DNA of 64,000 nucleotides from JADJPF01 sp964492845 (GTDB lineage: Bacteria; Acidobacteriota; Blastocatellia; Chloracidobacteriales; JADJPF01). The stretch covers positions 1 through 64,000 of the forward strand of contig CAZBMZ010000026.1 of NCBI GenBank assembly GCA_964492845.1, written 5' to 3'. Under the pieces are notes generated by a model that did no database searches, was not told where the DNA came from, and worked only from the letters and a program-made list of their open reading frames with translations. A program made the translations under genes and the position numbers. Numbering within the stretch: position 1 is the stretch's first letter; each line of letters opens with the position of its first letter. Of this stretch, positions 42,293 through 50,636 are shown in pieces.

Positions 42293-44110
42293 ATGTTAAT
42301 GCAATGCCCTAAATGCAAAAAAGCTTTTCCCTCAGAGAAGAGTTTTTGTCCCTATGATGGCAGCGCGCTGGCTAATGCCTCACAAACAGATTTTGTTAGT
42401 TTTCAAATTGATAGTAAATATCAAATTGATGAAAAAATTGGTGAAGGAACTACTGGCACTATCTATAAAGCTACTCACTTGCAACTACAAGCTCCTGTAG
42501 CTGTAAAATTAATGCGTCGTGACCTAGTAAATAATCCTACTGCTGTAGAGCGATTTCGTCGTGAAGCTTATGCAGCAATGAAAATTCGCCATCCAAATGC
42601 TATAGCTGTTATGGATTTTGGTATAACTTCTGATGAACTTGTTTATGTAGTAATGGAGTTTTTGATTGGTTGTTCTCTTTCAGAACGACTTAAGGAAAAA
42701 GGCCGATTTAGTGTTATAGAAGCTAATAATGTTATTCAACAAATTTGTGCCGTTCTTAATGTTGCCCATAAACGAGGTATAGTCCACCGAGACTTAAAAC
42801 CAGATAATATCTTTATCCACAAAGAAGATGGGCAAGAAATTGTTAAAGTTGTAGATTTTGGTATTGCTAAACTTATTCAAGTTTTAGATGGAATGAGTGC
42901 TAGCGATCTTACTGGTATGGGTTCTGTAATTGGCACACCTCATTATATTTCTCCTGAACAATGTACAGCTAGAGCAGTTGATCCAAGATCTGATATTTAT
43001 TCTGTCGGTATTATACTGTATCGTATTCTTACTGGTAAGTTACCTTTTGAAGGGCCTAATTCTATCGCTGTAATTTATAAACAAGTAACAGAAATGCCTC
43101 AACCAATTAATGAAATCTGCCCTGATATCCCACCTCTTATTAATGCGGTTGTAATGCATGCTTTAGAAAAAGATCCTGATAGACGACCAAAAGATATCAC
43201 TACTTTTGCTAGAGAACTATCGGCAGTTGTACAAACCATTACAGACCAAGACTTTAGAAATGCTTTTAGCTCTGCAACTGATCAGGATTTAGAAGCAGCC
43301 GTGTTACTGAGTCTTGATCCTTCTGGTTATTCTTTAGATTATTCTGCTGGGCGTAATCGACCTGAACCACGTATTAAAACAAGTAATCCTAATAGCGAAA
43401 CAGAACCTCTTTCTGTAGTAACTCTTCCTCAATCAGAAACACCTAAGTCAAATATTGTTTCTTCATCAGAATTTATTGCTGTTGATCAAGAATTTTTACA
43501 TGGGTATTTTCCAGAATGTGACTTAGCTTCTGTGATACATACCTTGATTGGACTTCAACTTACAGGCTCTCTACTAGTTTATACTAATAAAGGAGCAGCC
43601 CACGAAATAGCTAAAAATAAGACTACTGACCTACCTCCCCCACCTTTTTGTAGCCTTTATTTTGAACAAGGAAATGTTGTTTCTACTAAACTTGGTGTTC
43701 GTGTTGGTAAAGAAGCTTTTTTCCAACTTTTCCAAATGCCTGTTGAAGGAAGCTATATTTTTAGACCTGCTCTTTATTTAGATGAACTAAGAAATCTTGA
43801 ACCTGTTATTGAAACTGGCGAAGATCTTTGGAATGAAGCAATGTCATTAAAGCATGAGTTACAAGAATATAAGGAAATATTTCCTGACTTACTTGCTAGT
43901 TTTGAAATCTATTCAAATAGGCTAAATTGGCAAGATAAAACCAACTCAATCTTAGCAGAAACTATTTGGCATTTAGTCCAACAACCTGAAATGAATTTAG
44001 CACAGCTTTTAGCTCGCTCTCCTAGCTGTAATGCTAAAACCTATCGTATTATTAACCTATTAGAATCAACTGGTCAAATTAGCTTAAATGATGAATCTGG
44101 GAATTATTAA
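42293..44110 (+). CDS. Ser/Thr protein kinase with zinc ribbon and DUF4388-like C-terminus
   Basis: 605 residues. A short zinc-ribbon-like start (C5, C8, C19; fourth ligand not obvious) leads into a complete Hanks kinase (about 45-310) with GEGTTG loop, K72, catalytic D167 in HRDLKPDN, D188 of DFG and GTPHYISPEQ. A disordered linker follows, then about 395-600 resembles the DUF4388 (PATAN-like) region: LIGLQLTGSLLVY, CSLYFEQGNVVSTKLG and a winged tail. No membrane span, so a soluble kinase with its own sensory/partner domain. The HEAT gene starts two bases after its stop, indicating a kinase-HEAT module. Confidence 0.92.
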   Translation: MLMQCPKCKKAFPSEKSFCPYDGSALANASQTDFVSFQIDSKYQIDEKIGEGTTGTIYKATHLQLQAPVAVKLMRRDLVNNPTAVERFRREAYAAMKIRHPNAIAVMDFGITSDELVYVVMEFLIGCSLSERLKEKGRFSVIEANNVIQQICAVLNVAHKRGIVHRDLKPDNIFIHKEDGQEIVKVVDFGIAKLIQVLDGMSASDLTGMGSVIGTPHYISPEQCTARAVDPRSDIYSVGIILYRILTGKLPFEGPNSIAVIYKQVTEMPQPINEICPDIPPLINAVVMHALEKDPDRRPKDITTFARELSAVVQTITDQDFRNAFSSATDQDLEAAVLLSLDPSGYSLDYSAGRNRPEPRIKTSNPNSETEPLSVVTLPQSETPKSNIVSSSEFIAVDQEFLHGYFPECDLASVIHTLIGLQLTGSLLVYTNKGAAHEIAKNKTTDLPPPPFCSLYFEQGNVVSTKLGVRVGKEAFFQLFQMPVEGSYIFRPALYLDELRNLEPVIETGEDLWNEAMSLKHELQEYKEIFPDLLASFEIYSNRLNWQDKTNSILAETIWHLVQQPEMNLAQLLARSPSCNAKTYRIINLLESTGQISLNDESGNY

Positions 44111-44112
44111 AA

Positions 44113-45537
44113 ATGCTCAATAGCCTACTAACAGAACTTTCAGATGATGATATAGATGTTAGAGAAAATGCTATTGAACAAATAATTGAACTTAGAGATC
44201 CTGATAGTATAGCCCCACTAATTGAACTACTTAAAAATGAAAACCCTTCAACCCGTGCTGCGGTTGCACGCATTTTAGGAGAAATAGCAGAAATTACAGA
44301 AGAAAATCTTGCTGAAAATTTACTTTCTTTATTATCAGACGAAGATCTTTTTGTTCAAATACAAACCTGTATTGCATTAGAACAAATTGGTAGTTTTGAA
44401 GCATTTGAGCCTTTACTTAAAATTATTCTTTTAGAAGATTTAGAACGAGATCCAGAAAACTTACTTGGACGTACAGCTTTAGTAACTTTATCTAGTATTT
44501 CTCGTGAGCTACTTGTAAAAAATTTAATTTACCTGTTGCAAGATCCTAACTCACCCTATCGTAATCTAGCTGCTTATTGGTTGGGGGAAATAAAAGCTAT
44601 AGAAGCGGTTGATACTCTATTACATTGCTTAAGGGATTCAAATATAGAAATTTATATTAGTGTAATAGAAGCTTTAGGAAAAATAGCTAATCCACAAGCA
44701 GTAAGACCCTTATTTAATATTTTAGAAAGCATTGCTGATACAGAAGAAAACGAAACCTTAAACCAAATCAAAGAACAAATTATTTTAGCTTTAGCTCAAA
44801 TTCCAAGCGAAGAAACTATAGACTTACTAATTAATTTACTAGCTGATTCAAATGTAGCTAAACGTAGGCTGTCAGCCTGGGCCCTAGGCCATATTAGCAG
44901 CAAAACAGCTATTTCTGCATTATTTAAGGCCCTAACAGACAAAGACATAGAAGTCCAATGGTTTGCTATTCATGCTCTAGAAATTCTAGCTGCTCCACAA
45001 GCTATTAAGCCTCTTAGCAATCTTTTAACTGATGAATCGCCTGATTTACGTCAAAAAGCAGTCCAAGCAATTGGAAACATAGGTACAAATTTAGCTATTA
45101 ACCCTTTAATTTTTGCCTTAAATGATTCTGATGTAAATGTTAAATACTTTGCTATCCAAGCTTTAGGCCAAGTTGGTCAAGAAGCCGTTTTAGACCTTCT
45201 TACTACTTACCTAACAGATCCAGATCCAACAATTAGAAATGTAGCTATTAAAGCTTTATCTAGAATTAAAACTCCAAAAATAACACAACTACTGATCAAT
45301 ACGTTATCAGACTCTGATGAGACAGTTTTTTATAGTGCAATTCAAGCTTTAGAAGAAATAGGAGATGAATCTGCAATTAAGCCTCTAGAAAAGAAACTCT
45401 CTGATATATCAGACCCTTTTCTTGCTGACTCCATAAAATCAGCTATAGAAAAAATTATTAGCTCTAAAAACATTTCCAATCATCAAACAGAAGATTTTGA
45501 ATCAGACTTAACAGATTCAAATTTTGATAGTAATTAA
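44113..45537 (+). CDS. HEAT-repeat (PBS-lyase-like) scaffold protein
   Basis: 474 acidic residues made almost entirely of about 13 HEAT/PBS-lyase-type repeats of roughly 31 residues, with recurring motifs such as AIEPLI/AVRPLF, LADSNVAKRRLSAWALG and DPDPTIRNVAIKAL. Such proteins form curved solenoids that bind other proteins. No catalytic residue is evident. Immediately downstream of the kinase (two-base gap, translation probably coupled), so it likely scaffolds or is a target of that kinase. Confidence 0.92.
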   Translation: MLNSLLTELSDDDIDVRENAIEQIIELRDPDSIAPLIELLKNENPSTRAAVARILGEIAEITEENLAENLLSLLSDEDLFVQIQTCIALEQIGSFEAFEPLLKIILLEDLERDPENLLGRTALVTLSSISRELLVKNLIYLLQDPNSPYRNLAAYWLGEIKAIEAVDTLLHCLRDSNIEIYISVIEALGKIANPQAVRPLFNILESIADTEENETLNQIKEQIILALAQIPSEETIDLLINLLADSNVAKRRLSAWALGHISSKTAISALFKALTDKDIEVQWFAIHALEILAAPQAIKPLSNLLTDESPDLRQKAVQAIGNIGTNLAINPLIFALNDSDVNVKYFAIQALGQVGQEAVLDLLTTYLTDPDPTIRNVAIKALSRIKTPKITQLLINTLSDSDETVFYSAIQALEEIGDESAIKPLEKKLSDISDPFLADSIKSAIEKIISSKNISNHQTEDFESDLTDSNFDSN

Positions 45538-45643
45538 CTCTGTTTATGTATAAAACATCAAGTTAATTACTATAAGCTATTTTTATAGGCAAAAGGAGTA
45601 AGCATTATTTTTAGACATTTCTAAAAATAATTATCATAAATTT

Positions 45644-46348
45644 ATGAAAAACCGTCTTTTCTTTACTCGATTTTTAGTTTTGCTTGTTTTTGTTTTTTCT
45701 TTTGTTATTTCAACTTCTGCCAAAATTAGCCAAGCAGAAAAAGAAAGAATTTCAAGCGCGATAGATGTCTTAAACCAATTACTAGACACTCCAGATAAAA
45801 GCGTTCCAAAAGACATTTTAGGTAAATCTGAATGTATTATGGTAATTCCATCAGTAAAAAAAGGAGCTTTTGTCTTTGGTGGTCAATATGGAAAGGGGCT
45901 AGCAAGCTGTCGTAGATCTCCAGATGGTTGGAGCGCGCCGCTATTTTTCTCCCTTAAAGGTGGAAGTTTTGGTCTACAAATTGGCGGACAATCAATTGAT
46001 TTAGTATTAGTCATTATGAATGACAAAGGTATTAATTCATTGCTAAAAGATAAATTTACTTTAGGTGCAGATGCTTCTGTTGCTGCTGGGCCGGTTGGCC
46101 GTGCTAGTAGTGCGGAAACCGATGCTGCATTAAAAGCAGAAATCCTAGCTTATTCACGTACTCAAGGAGTTTTTGCTGGAATTTCTCTTAAAGGCTCTTC
46201 CCTAAAACCAGACCAAGAGGCTAATTTAGGCTTATATGGAAAGAAAATAGCTGCAAAAGATGTGTTAATTAGTAATTTAGTTGAATATCCAGAAGACACT
46301 AACTTATTTATTGAAGCTCTTAATAAACGATCTCCTGAAAAAGATTAA
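45644..46348 (+). CDS. Secreted SYLF-domain lipid-binding protein
   Basis: 234 residues with a signal peptide (about 1-26, ending STSAK) and a SYLF/Ysc84-type domain over about 60-230. The signature runs from IPSVKKGAFVFGGQYGKG through PLFFSLKGGSFGLQIGGQSIDLVL to GPVGRASSAETDA and YSRTQGVFAGISLKGSSL. SYLF domains bind phosphoinositide or other lipids in eukaryotes; bacterial secreted versions are of unknown role. Single gene with a strong terminator. Confidence 0.92.
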   Translation: MKNRLFFTRFLVLLVFVFSFVISTSAKISQAEKERISSAIDVLNQLLDTPDKSVPKDILGKSECIMVIPSVKKGAFVFGGQYGKGLASCRRSPDGWSAPLFFSLKGGSFGLQIGGQSIDLVLVIMNDKGINSLLKDKFTLGADASVAAGPVGRASSAETDAALKAEILAYSRTQGVFAGISLKGSSLKPDQEANLGLYGKKIAAKDVLISNLVEYPEDTNLFIEALNKRSPEKD

Positions 46349-46371
46349 TTAAATAGCTTGTTCCTAAAACT

Positions 46372-46405
46372 AAAAAAGCAGCTACAAATTTATAGCTGCT
46401 TTTTT
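46372..46405 (+). terminator. Terminator between the SYLF gene and the 85-residue ORF
   Basis: AAAAAAGCAGCTA (46372-46384) and TAGCTGCTTTTTT (46393-46405) pair around eight bases. Symmetrical tracts mean it can serve both the SYLF gene and the convergent small ORF. Confidence 0.85.
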
Positions 46406-46428
46406 AGTTTCTTAATTAATTTTAGTTT

Positions 46429-46686
46429 TTAACCACCTATTCCATAGCCTGATAAATTAAGTTGAAGGCTAATCACAGGTGAGTTATTTAATTGTTGGGA
46501 AATTTTATAAGCAATAAAGTCTCCTGAATTTTGATAATCAGAAATTAATGAAATTGGTGGGGGCGGCATATCAACTTTTATACTTTCATCAATATTTTTA
46601 TCTTGGCTTTTATCTAAGTTTATATTTGCATTATTTATTGGGTAAATATTTGTGTCTCTATAAGAATTAAGACTTGTAGCTATCAT
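46429..46686 (-). CDS. 85-residue protein ending in Gly-Gly
   Basis: Supported by AGGAGAAAGTT directly before the ATG and by a terminator after the stop. Asn/Asp-rich first half, a PPPP stretch (about 42-45), then a second half ending NLSGYGIGG. No signal peptide, no membrane span, no Cys. Its size, polar head and hydrophobic tail recall the small proteins at 30-31 kb. Function unknown. Confidence 0.6.
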   Translation of the reverse strand: MIATSLNSYRDTNIYPINNANINLDKSQDKNIDESIKVDMPPPPISLISDYQNSGDFIAYKISQQLNNSPVISLQLNLSGYGIGG

Positions 46687-47024
46687 AACTTTCTCCTAAA
46701 ACGAATTTTTGGATTATTTTGCTGATAGCAAATAATATACCTTTTAAGTAGGTTATAACTTAATCTACTAGTTATTTAGATAAATACTTGTAGTTAGTAT
46801 TAATTAGCCCTTTGAAGTAGAAAGTTTCATAGCTATTTTCTTAAATTAAAACTCTACTTCTGACAAGCTTGGCAATAACTAAATGCCATATTTGACTATA
46901 GCTGTCAGATATGGCATTTGCAGATTTTCCGCAAATTTTTGCTTAGTCTGCTTGACAGTAACAAAGGGATTTTAGTAGAGTACACACTTTCACACAGCAA
47001 GTTATTTTAATCATTTTAATTTTA
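46687..47024. other. Intergenic region upstream of the tRNAs, with a long hairpin
   Basis: About 340 bases with no ORF. AAATGCCATATTTGAC (46881-46896) pairs with GTCAGATATGGCATTT (46904-46919), 16 pairs counting one U-G, around a 7-base loop. It has no U-run. TTGACA at 46952-46957 with a TAGAGT 18 bases later is a plausible tRNA promoter. Confidence 0.6.
46881..46919. repeat. 16-bp near-perfect inverted repeat
   Basis: Arms 46881-46896 and 46904-46919 enclose TATAGCT. It is the longest intergenic stem in the window and is not at a gene end. It may be a small RNA, a MITE remnant or an attachment-like site next to the tRNAs. Confidence 0.55.
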
Positions 47025-47098
47025 CGGGGAGTGGCGTAGTCTGGTAACGCGCTTGGTTTGGGACCAAGAGACCGGTGGTTCGAATCCACTCTCCCCGA
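47025..47098 (+). tRNA. tRNA-Pro (anticodon TGG)
   Basis: Acceptor arms CGGGGAG (47025-47031) and CTCCCCG (47091-47097) pair fully, with discriminator A. The anticodon stem CTTGG/CCAAG encloses loop TTTGGGA, anticodon TGG. The T arm contains GGTTCGAATCC. CCA is not encoded. Confidence 0.96.
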
Positions 47099-47110
47099 TT
47101 TCCTGTCCTT

Positions 47111-47184
47111 GCGCCCATAGCTCAGTAGGATAGAGCAACGGCCTTCTAAGCCGTAGGTCTGTGGTTCGAATCCACATGGGCGTA
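47111..47184 (+). tRNA. tRNA-Arg (anticodon TCT)
   Basis: Acceptor arms GCGCCCA (47111-47117) and TGGGCGT (47177-47183; one G-T pair), discriminator A. The anticodon stem ACGGC/GCCGT encloses loop CTTCTAA, anticodon TCT. T arm GGTTCGAATCC. It follows tRNA-Pro by 12 bases, so both are one transcript. CCA not encoded. Confidence 0.96.
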
Positions 47185-47269
47185 CTCAAAAACTACCTAA
47201 TCTTCTCTCTTCTAAATCCAATTTAATCTTTAAACTTAATCCTTCTTAAATACTAAAACCTAAAAATAA

Positions 47270-48409
47270 TTACTTCGGCTTATCATGATAAACTAAAATA
47301 CCTGCTTGAAATCCACCTATAGAGTTACTTGCAGCAGTACACCAAACAATTTTAGCTATTTTTACAGCTACCACATTTGGAAAATGTAGTTCTAAAAAGG
47401 TATTTGGTTGAAGGGGATAAGAGCTTTTTATTGCTGCTCCCCGACGTGAAACATTAACTATTAAAGTATCTTCCTCAAATCTTTCGCCTGAAATGCTCCG
47501 ACCACGTACTAGCACTGGAATTAGCTGATCTCGTCGCTCATCACGATACTTTTTTATATAACGGCTTTGTAAAGTTTTTAACTTTTGTGCTATTCGGCGA
47601 AAATTAATATCTATTGCATAAACGTCAAAAAAAGCTTCTGTTGCCTCTTCTATTCTTCCTGTTGCTTCATAAAGTAAAGCTAAGTCATAGCGCAAAGCTT
47701 TATATTCATTAGCTTCATAATCAATTAAATCTAAACCCCTTAAAAGCCATTTTTCTGCCTTTTCATAAGCACTTTGCCCAACATAACATAAACTAATTAT
47801 TTCACAAGATTGCACTAATTTGCTTTTTTGTTCTTTACTGGATAAGTGATTTTCTATTAAGCCAATAGCTACTAGTAATTCTTCTATAGCCATTTCATAA
47901 AGCATCATTTCTTTATAAGCAATACCAACATTATAATGTAGATCAAATTCTACCCATCTTTGCTCTTCAGTTAATTCAACATCTCCTAATGTATCCTTTT
48001 CTTCTATAAAAGCTTCATCAATGGTTTTATCTTCATTTAAATCATTTGTTTGTTGAATTTGTGCAAAATTTTTCTCAGAGTTTACTTTATTAAGACTAGG
48101 TAATTTTTCTTGTACTGCTAGATTAGTTGCTATCTGCTCAATAAATGATTTAAGCGAGTTAGTAGGATAAAACTTAACAAATCTTTCTGCTTGCTTATCA
48201 TTTGTTGCTAAAATTTGCCGGTTGTTAGATTTTGAATAAAGTTGGAATGTACCAAAACCTCTTATTTGAGCAGTATTATTTGCTAGCAAAGTTTCTATAA
48301 TGTTTGTAAATAAGCTATTAAAAATCTTATGTGCTTCTTTACGTGTAAAACCTGATTTAACCAGTAAGTCTACAAAATAACGATTAGGTTTAAAGTCTAC
48401 TTTTGACAC
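47270..48409 (-). CDS. HU-like DNA-binding / TPR / PilZ fusion protein
   Basis: 379 residues from a GTG start with TGAGGC eight bases upstream. About 1-97 has the HU/IHF fold: the two-helix N-terminus, then IRGFGTFQLY (the GFGxF motif) and a KFYPTNSLKSF tail, but the tip arm is short. About 150-280 holds TPR repeats. About 285-375 is a PilZ-like domain with RGRSISGERF and NVSRRGAAIKSS, keeping the RxxxR and SxxG-type c-di-GMP signatures only in part. A DNA-binding start with a c-di-GMP-type end is a rare combination. Downstream of the PP2C gene (60 bases). Confidence 0.85.
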   Translation of the reverse strand: MSKVDFKPNRYFVDLLVKSGFTRKEAHKIFNSLFTNIIETLLANNTAQIRGFGTFQLYSKSNNRQILATNDKQAERFVKFYPTNSLKSFIEQIATNLAVQEKLPSLNKVNSEKNFAQIQQTNDLNEDKTIDEAFIEEKDTLGDVELTEEQRWVEFDLHYNVGIAYKEMMLYEMAIEELLVAIGLIENHLSSKEQKSKLVQSCEIISLCYVGQSAYEKAEKWLLRGLDLIDYEANEYKALRYDLALLYEATGRIEEATEAFFDVYAIDINFRRIAQKLKTLQSRYIKKYRDERRDQLIPVLVRGRSISGERFEEDTLIVNVSRRGAAIKSSYPLQPNTFLELHFPNVVAVKIAKIVWCTAASNSIGGFQAGILVYHDKPK

Positions 48410-48468
48410 ATTATTGCCTCAAAAAAAATTTCCTTACACTAACTTTGCTAATTATTTTGCTAAATGTA

Positions 48469-49692
48469 TTATTTTTTCTTAAATAATTCCTTAGCTTCTG
48501 CTACTACAGTGCGAGTATGTTCTAAGGTAGATTCAGCACTACGCATTTTAGTAAATATTTCTGGTAGTTGACGGTTAATAGATCCACCTTTTTGCAACCA
48601 CTCAGCAGCATTACGTAAGCCTTCCATTTCTACCCTTAAGGACTCTTTAGCTTTATCTAAATGAAATGTAAGACGCTCAAATTCTGCAACTAAATTATCT
48701 TTTTCTGGATAAGAGCTTAAATCCCGATTTTGGCTATTTAAGCCTCCTACTGTAGAAGAAAAACTAACTGCTTTATCATTACTACTTAAAGAAGAAAGTC
48801 TTTGGGTTTTCCGCTTTGAAACTTTGGGACGATCAGGATCAAAAGTAGAAAGTGCTTGCAGAGTGGTAGTAATTTTACCATTAGAAACTTTTGTTGGCAG
48901 CCCTGAGCCATTAAATTTAGCTAACAGGGCTGTGATATTATCTTCTCCACCTCTATGACGAGCAGCCACAATCATATCTTGACAAGCAGGCTGAGTAGCC
49001 CCTCTTTGACTGATAAATTTCATCATTTCTTGAGCTTTAATTTTATTGGATAGTCCATCGCTACAAATTAGTAAATAATCATTACTCTGTAATGGTAAAG
49101 AAGTTACAGCCACTTGAATTTCTTGTTTAACTCCTATAGCTTGGAGCAATATGCCTCGGTTAGTCGATTTTTCTGCATCGGCTGGTGTAACTAAACCACG
49201 TGAAACTAATACTTCTATTAATGATTGATCTGTAGTAATTTGCTTAATACGACCATCCCGCACTAAATAAGCTCGACTATCTCCAACTTCAGCAATATAA
49301 GCCTTATCACCTTCAACCAATGCGGCAGTAAGTGTTGCTCCCATACCTTTATATTCTGGTCTTCTACTCTCACGAAAAACAAGACTATTGGTTTCCTCTA
49401 CTGCTTGAACTAGCCTATCATAAGCAGGAACATTGCTAAGTTTAAGCATATTTTCCCATAAACTAGTTACTGCCATTTGGCTAGCTACTTCTCCCGCTAG
49501 TTGTCCTCCCATTCCATCAGAAACAACTAGCAACATTGATAAGTTATTAGTAGTCTTGTCACCTTTATAAATATCCCCTAAAGCTTTACCCGTAGATAGA
49601 TCAACTACTAAAAAATAATCTTCATTGTTTTTACGTACTAGTCCAACATCTGTACAAGCAGCAATTTCAACTGCAATGGGGCCAGATTTCAT
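48469..49692 (-). CDS. PP2C-family Ser/Thr phosphatase with C-terminal coiled coil
   Basis: 407 residues. The PP2C domain (about 5-265) shows the metal-binding motifs TDVGLVRKNNEDYF, VSDGMGGQLAGE, GDSRAYLV, CSDGLSN and GGEDNIT. The linker is Ser/Thr-rich and the last 90 residues form a charged helix. A paralogue with the same tail is at 61846-63078, so the family has expanded here. It would counter the kinases in this window. AGGAAG precedes the ATG. Confidence 0.94.
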   Translation of the reverse strand: MKSGPIAVEIAACTDVGLVRKNNEDYFLVVDLSTGKALGDIYKGDKTTNNLSMLLVVSDGMGGQLAGEVASQMAVTSLWENMLKLSNVPAYDRLVQAVEETNSLVFRESRRPEYKGMGATLTAALVEGDKAYIAEVGDSRAYLVRDGRIKQITTDQSLIEVLVSRGLVTPADAEKSTNRGILLQAIGVKQEIQVAVTSLPLQSNDYLLICSDGLSNKIKAQEMMKFISQRGATQPACQDMIVAARHRGGEDNITALLAKFNGSGLPTKVSNGKITTTLQALSTFDPDRPKVSKRKTQRLSSLSSNDKAVSFSSTVGGLNSQNRDLSSYPEKDNLVAEFERLTFHLDKAKESLRVEMEGLRNAAEWLQKGGSINRQLPEIFTKMRSAESTLEHTRTVVAEAKELFKKK

Positions 49693-49724
49693 AAACTTCT
49701 TCCTTAAAATTACTTAATTTTCTG

Positions 49725-50387
49725 CTAACTTTCTGCCAATTTTTCAATTACTTCTTTATTAAGCTGATGTCCACCATCAAAAGTAATTAGTTGATAAGGC
49801 AAATTATGTGATTTTAATCGCTCTTCTTCATGAGTAATAACACTAGCATCAGCAAATTGATCTTGATTGCCTACTACTACAAATATTTTTAAGTGAGAAA
49901 ATATTTCATAAGTAGCAGTTAAATCTAGGTCTGGTGGGGTTAAACCTCCCCAAAGAATTAATTTTTCTATTTGTTTTGCTTTACCTAGACCTATCCAGCG
50001 ACAAACCGTAGCCACTCCTTGAGAAAAACCTAAAACATTTACTTTTACATCAGATTTTGAAACAGTTGACAGAACTTGATCATAAAGTTTATCCAAGTAG
50101 TTTACATAGTTATCAATTTCATTCAACCTATCTTCTCTAGTCATCCAACAAGCTCCAATTTTACCACCTAAACCATCTAAGTAAAACCTAGAAAGTGCTT
50201 CAGGTGCAACAATTAGCCTACTTTCATTAGCAATAATTCCAAATGGTTTTATAAAATAAGCCGCAAGCTGTCCTTGCCCATGACATACAAACCAAATTTC
50301 CTTTAAGTTTTCCGATACTTGACCTAACGTAGAATATCTAGCTGTTCTAATAATATCAATATTGTGTGATTGTAAGTTTTCTGTCAT
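49725..50387 (-). CDS. Alpha/beta-hydrolase, phospholipase/carboxylesterase type
   Basis: 220 residues. The nucleophile elbow is GFSQG (S122), with the acid probably D176 or D180 (VVGNQDQFAD) and H207 (DGGHQLN). The HGQGQLA oxyanion segment is at about 36-42. Similar to carboxylesterase/lysophospholipase-type enzymes (YpfH/EstB). Substrate unknown. Adjacent to but probably not functionally tied to the phosphatase gene, 32 bases downstream. Confidence 0.88.
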   Translation of the reverse strand: MTENLQSHNIDIIRTARYSTLGQVSENLKEIWFVCHGQGQLAAYFIKPFGIIANESRLIVAPEALSRFYLDGLGGKIGACWMTREDRLNEIDNYVNYLDKLYDQVLSTVSKSDVKVNVLGFSQGVATVCRWIGLGKAKQIEKLILWGGLTPPDLDLTATYEIFSHLKIFVVVGNQDQFADASVITHEEERLKSHNLPYQLITFDGGHQLNKEVIEKLAES

Positions 50388-50636
50388 AAAAGTTTCCTAA
50401 AATGAATTTATCGCAATTAGCTTTAGATATTACCTCACAAAGATAAAAAGACAAGAAAACGCTACTGTTTAGAATGGTTTTGCAACTTAACTTTTATGCT
50501 AGAATGTGGCCTTTAATTTTTTACTAAAATAAAAATTTAAAGGGAAAATTTTTTAAACACATTGCAAGAAGAAAAGCAGTCTACATTCCTAGATTAATTT
50601 TATTTGTCTTAAATTTTTATTAAGAAGGTTTTAATT

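Noticed and set aside
44113..45537. Phycobilisome lyase function from PBS-lyase-type HEAT repeats
   Set aside because: The repeats occur in many non-photosynthetic scaffold proteins, and no phycobiliprotein gene is nearby.
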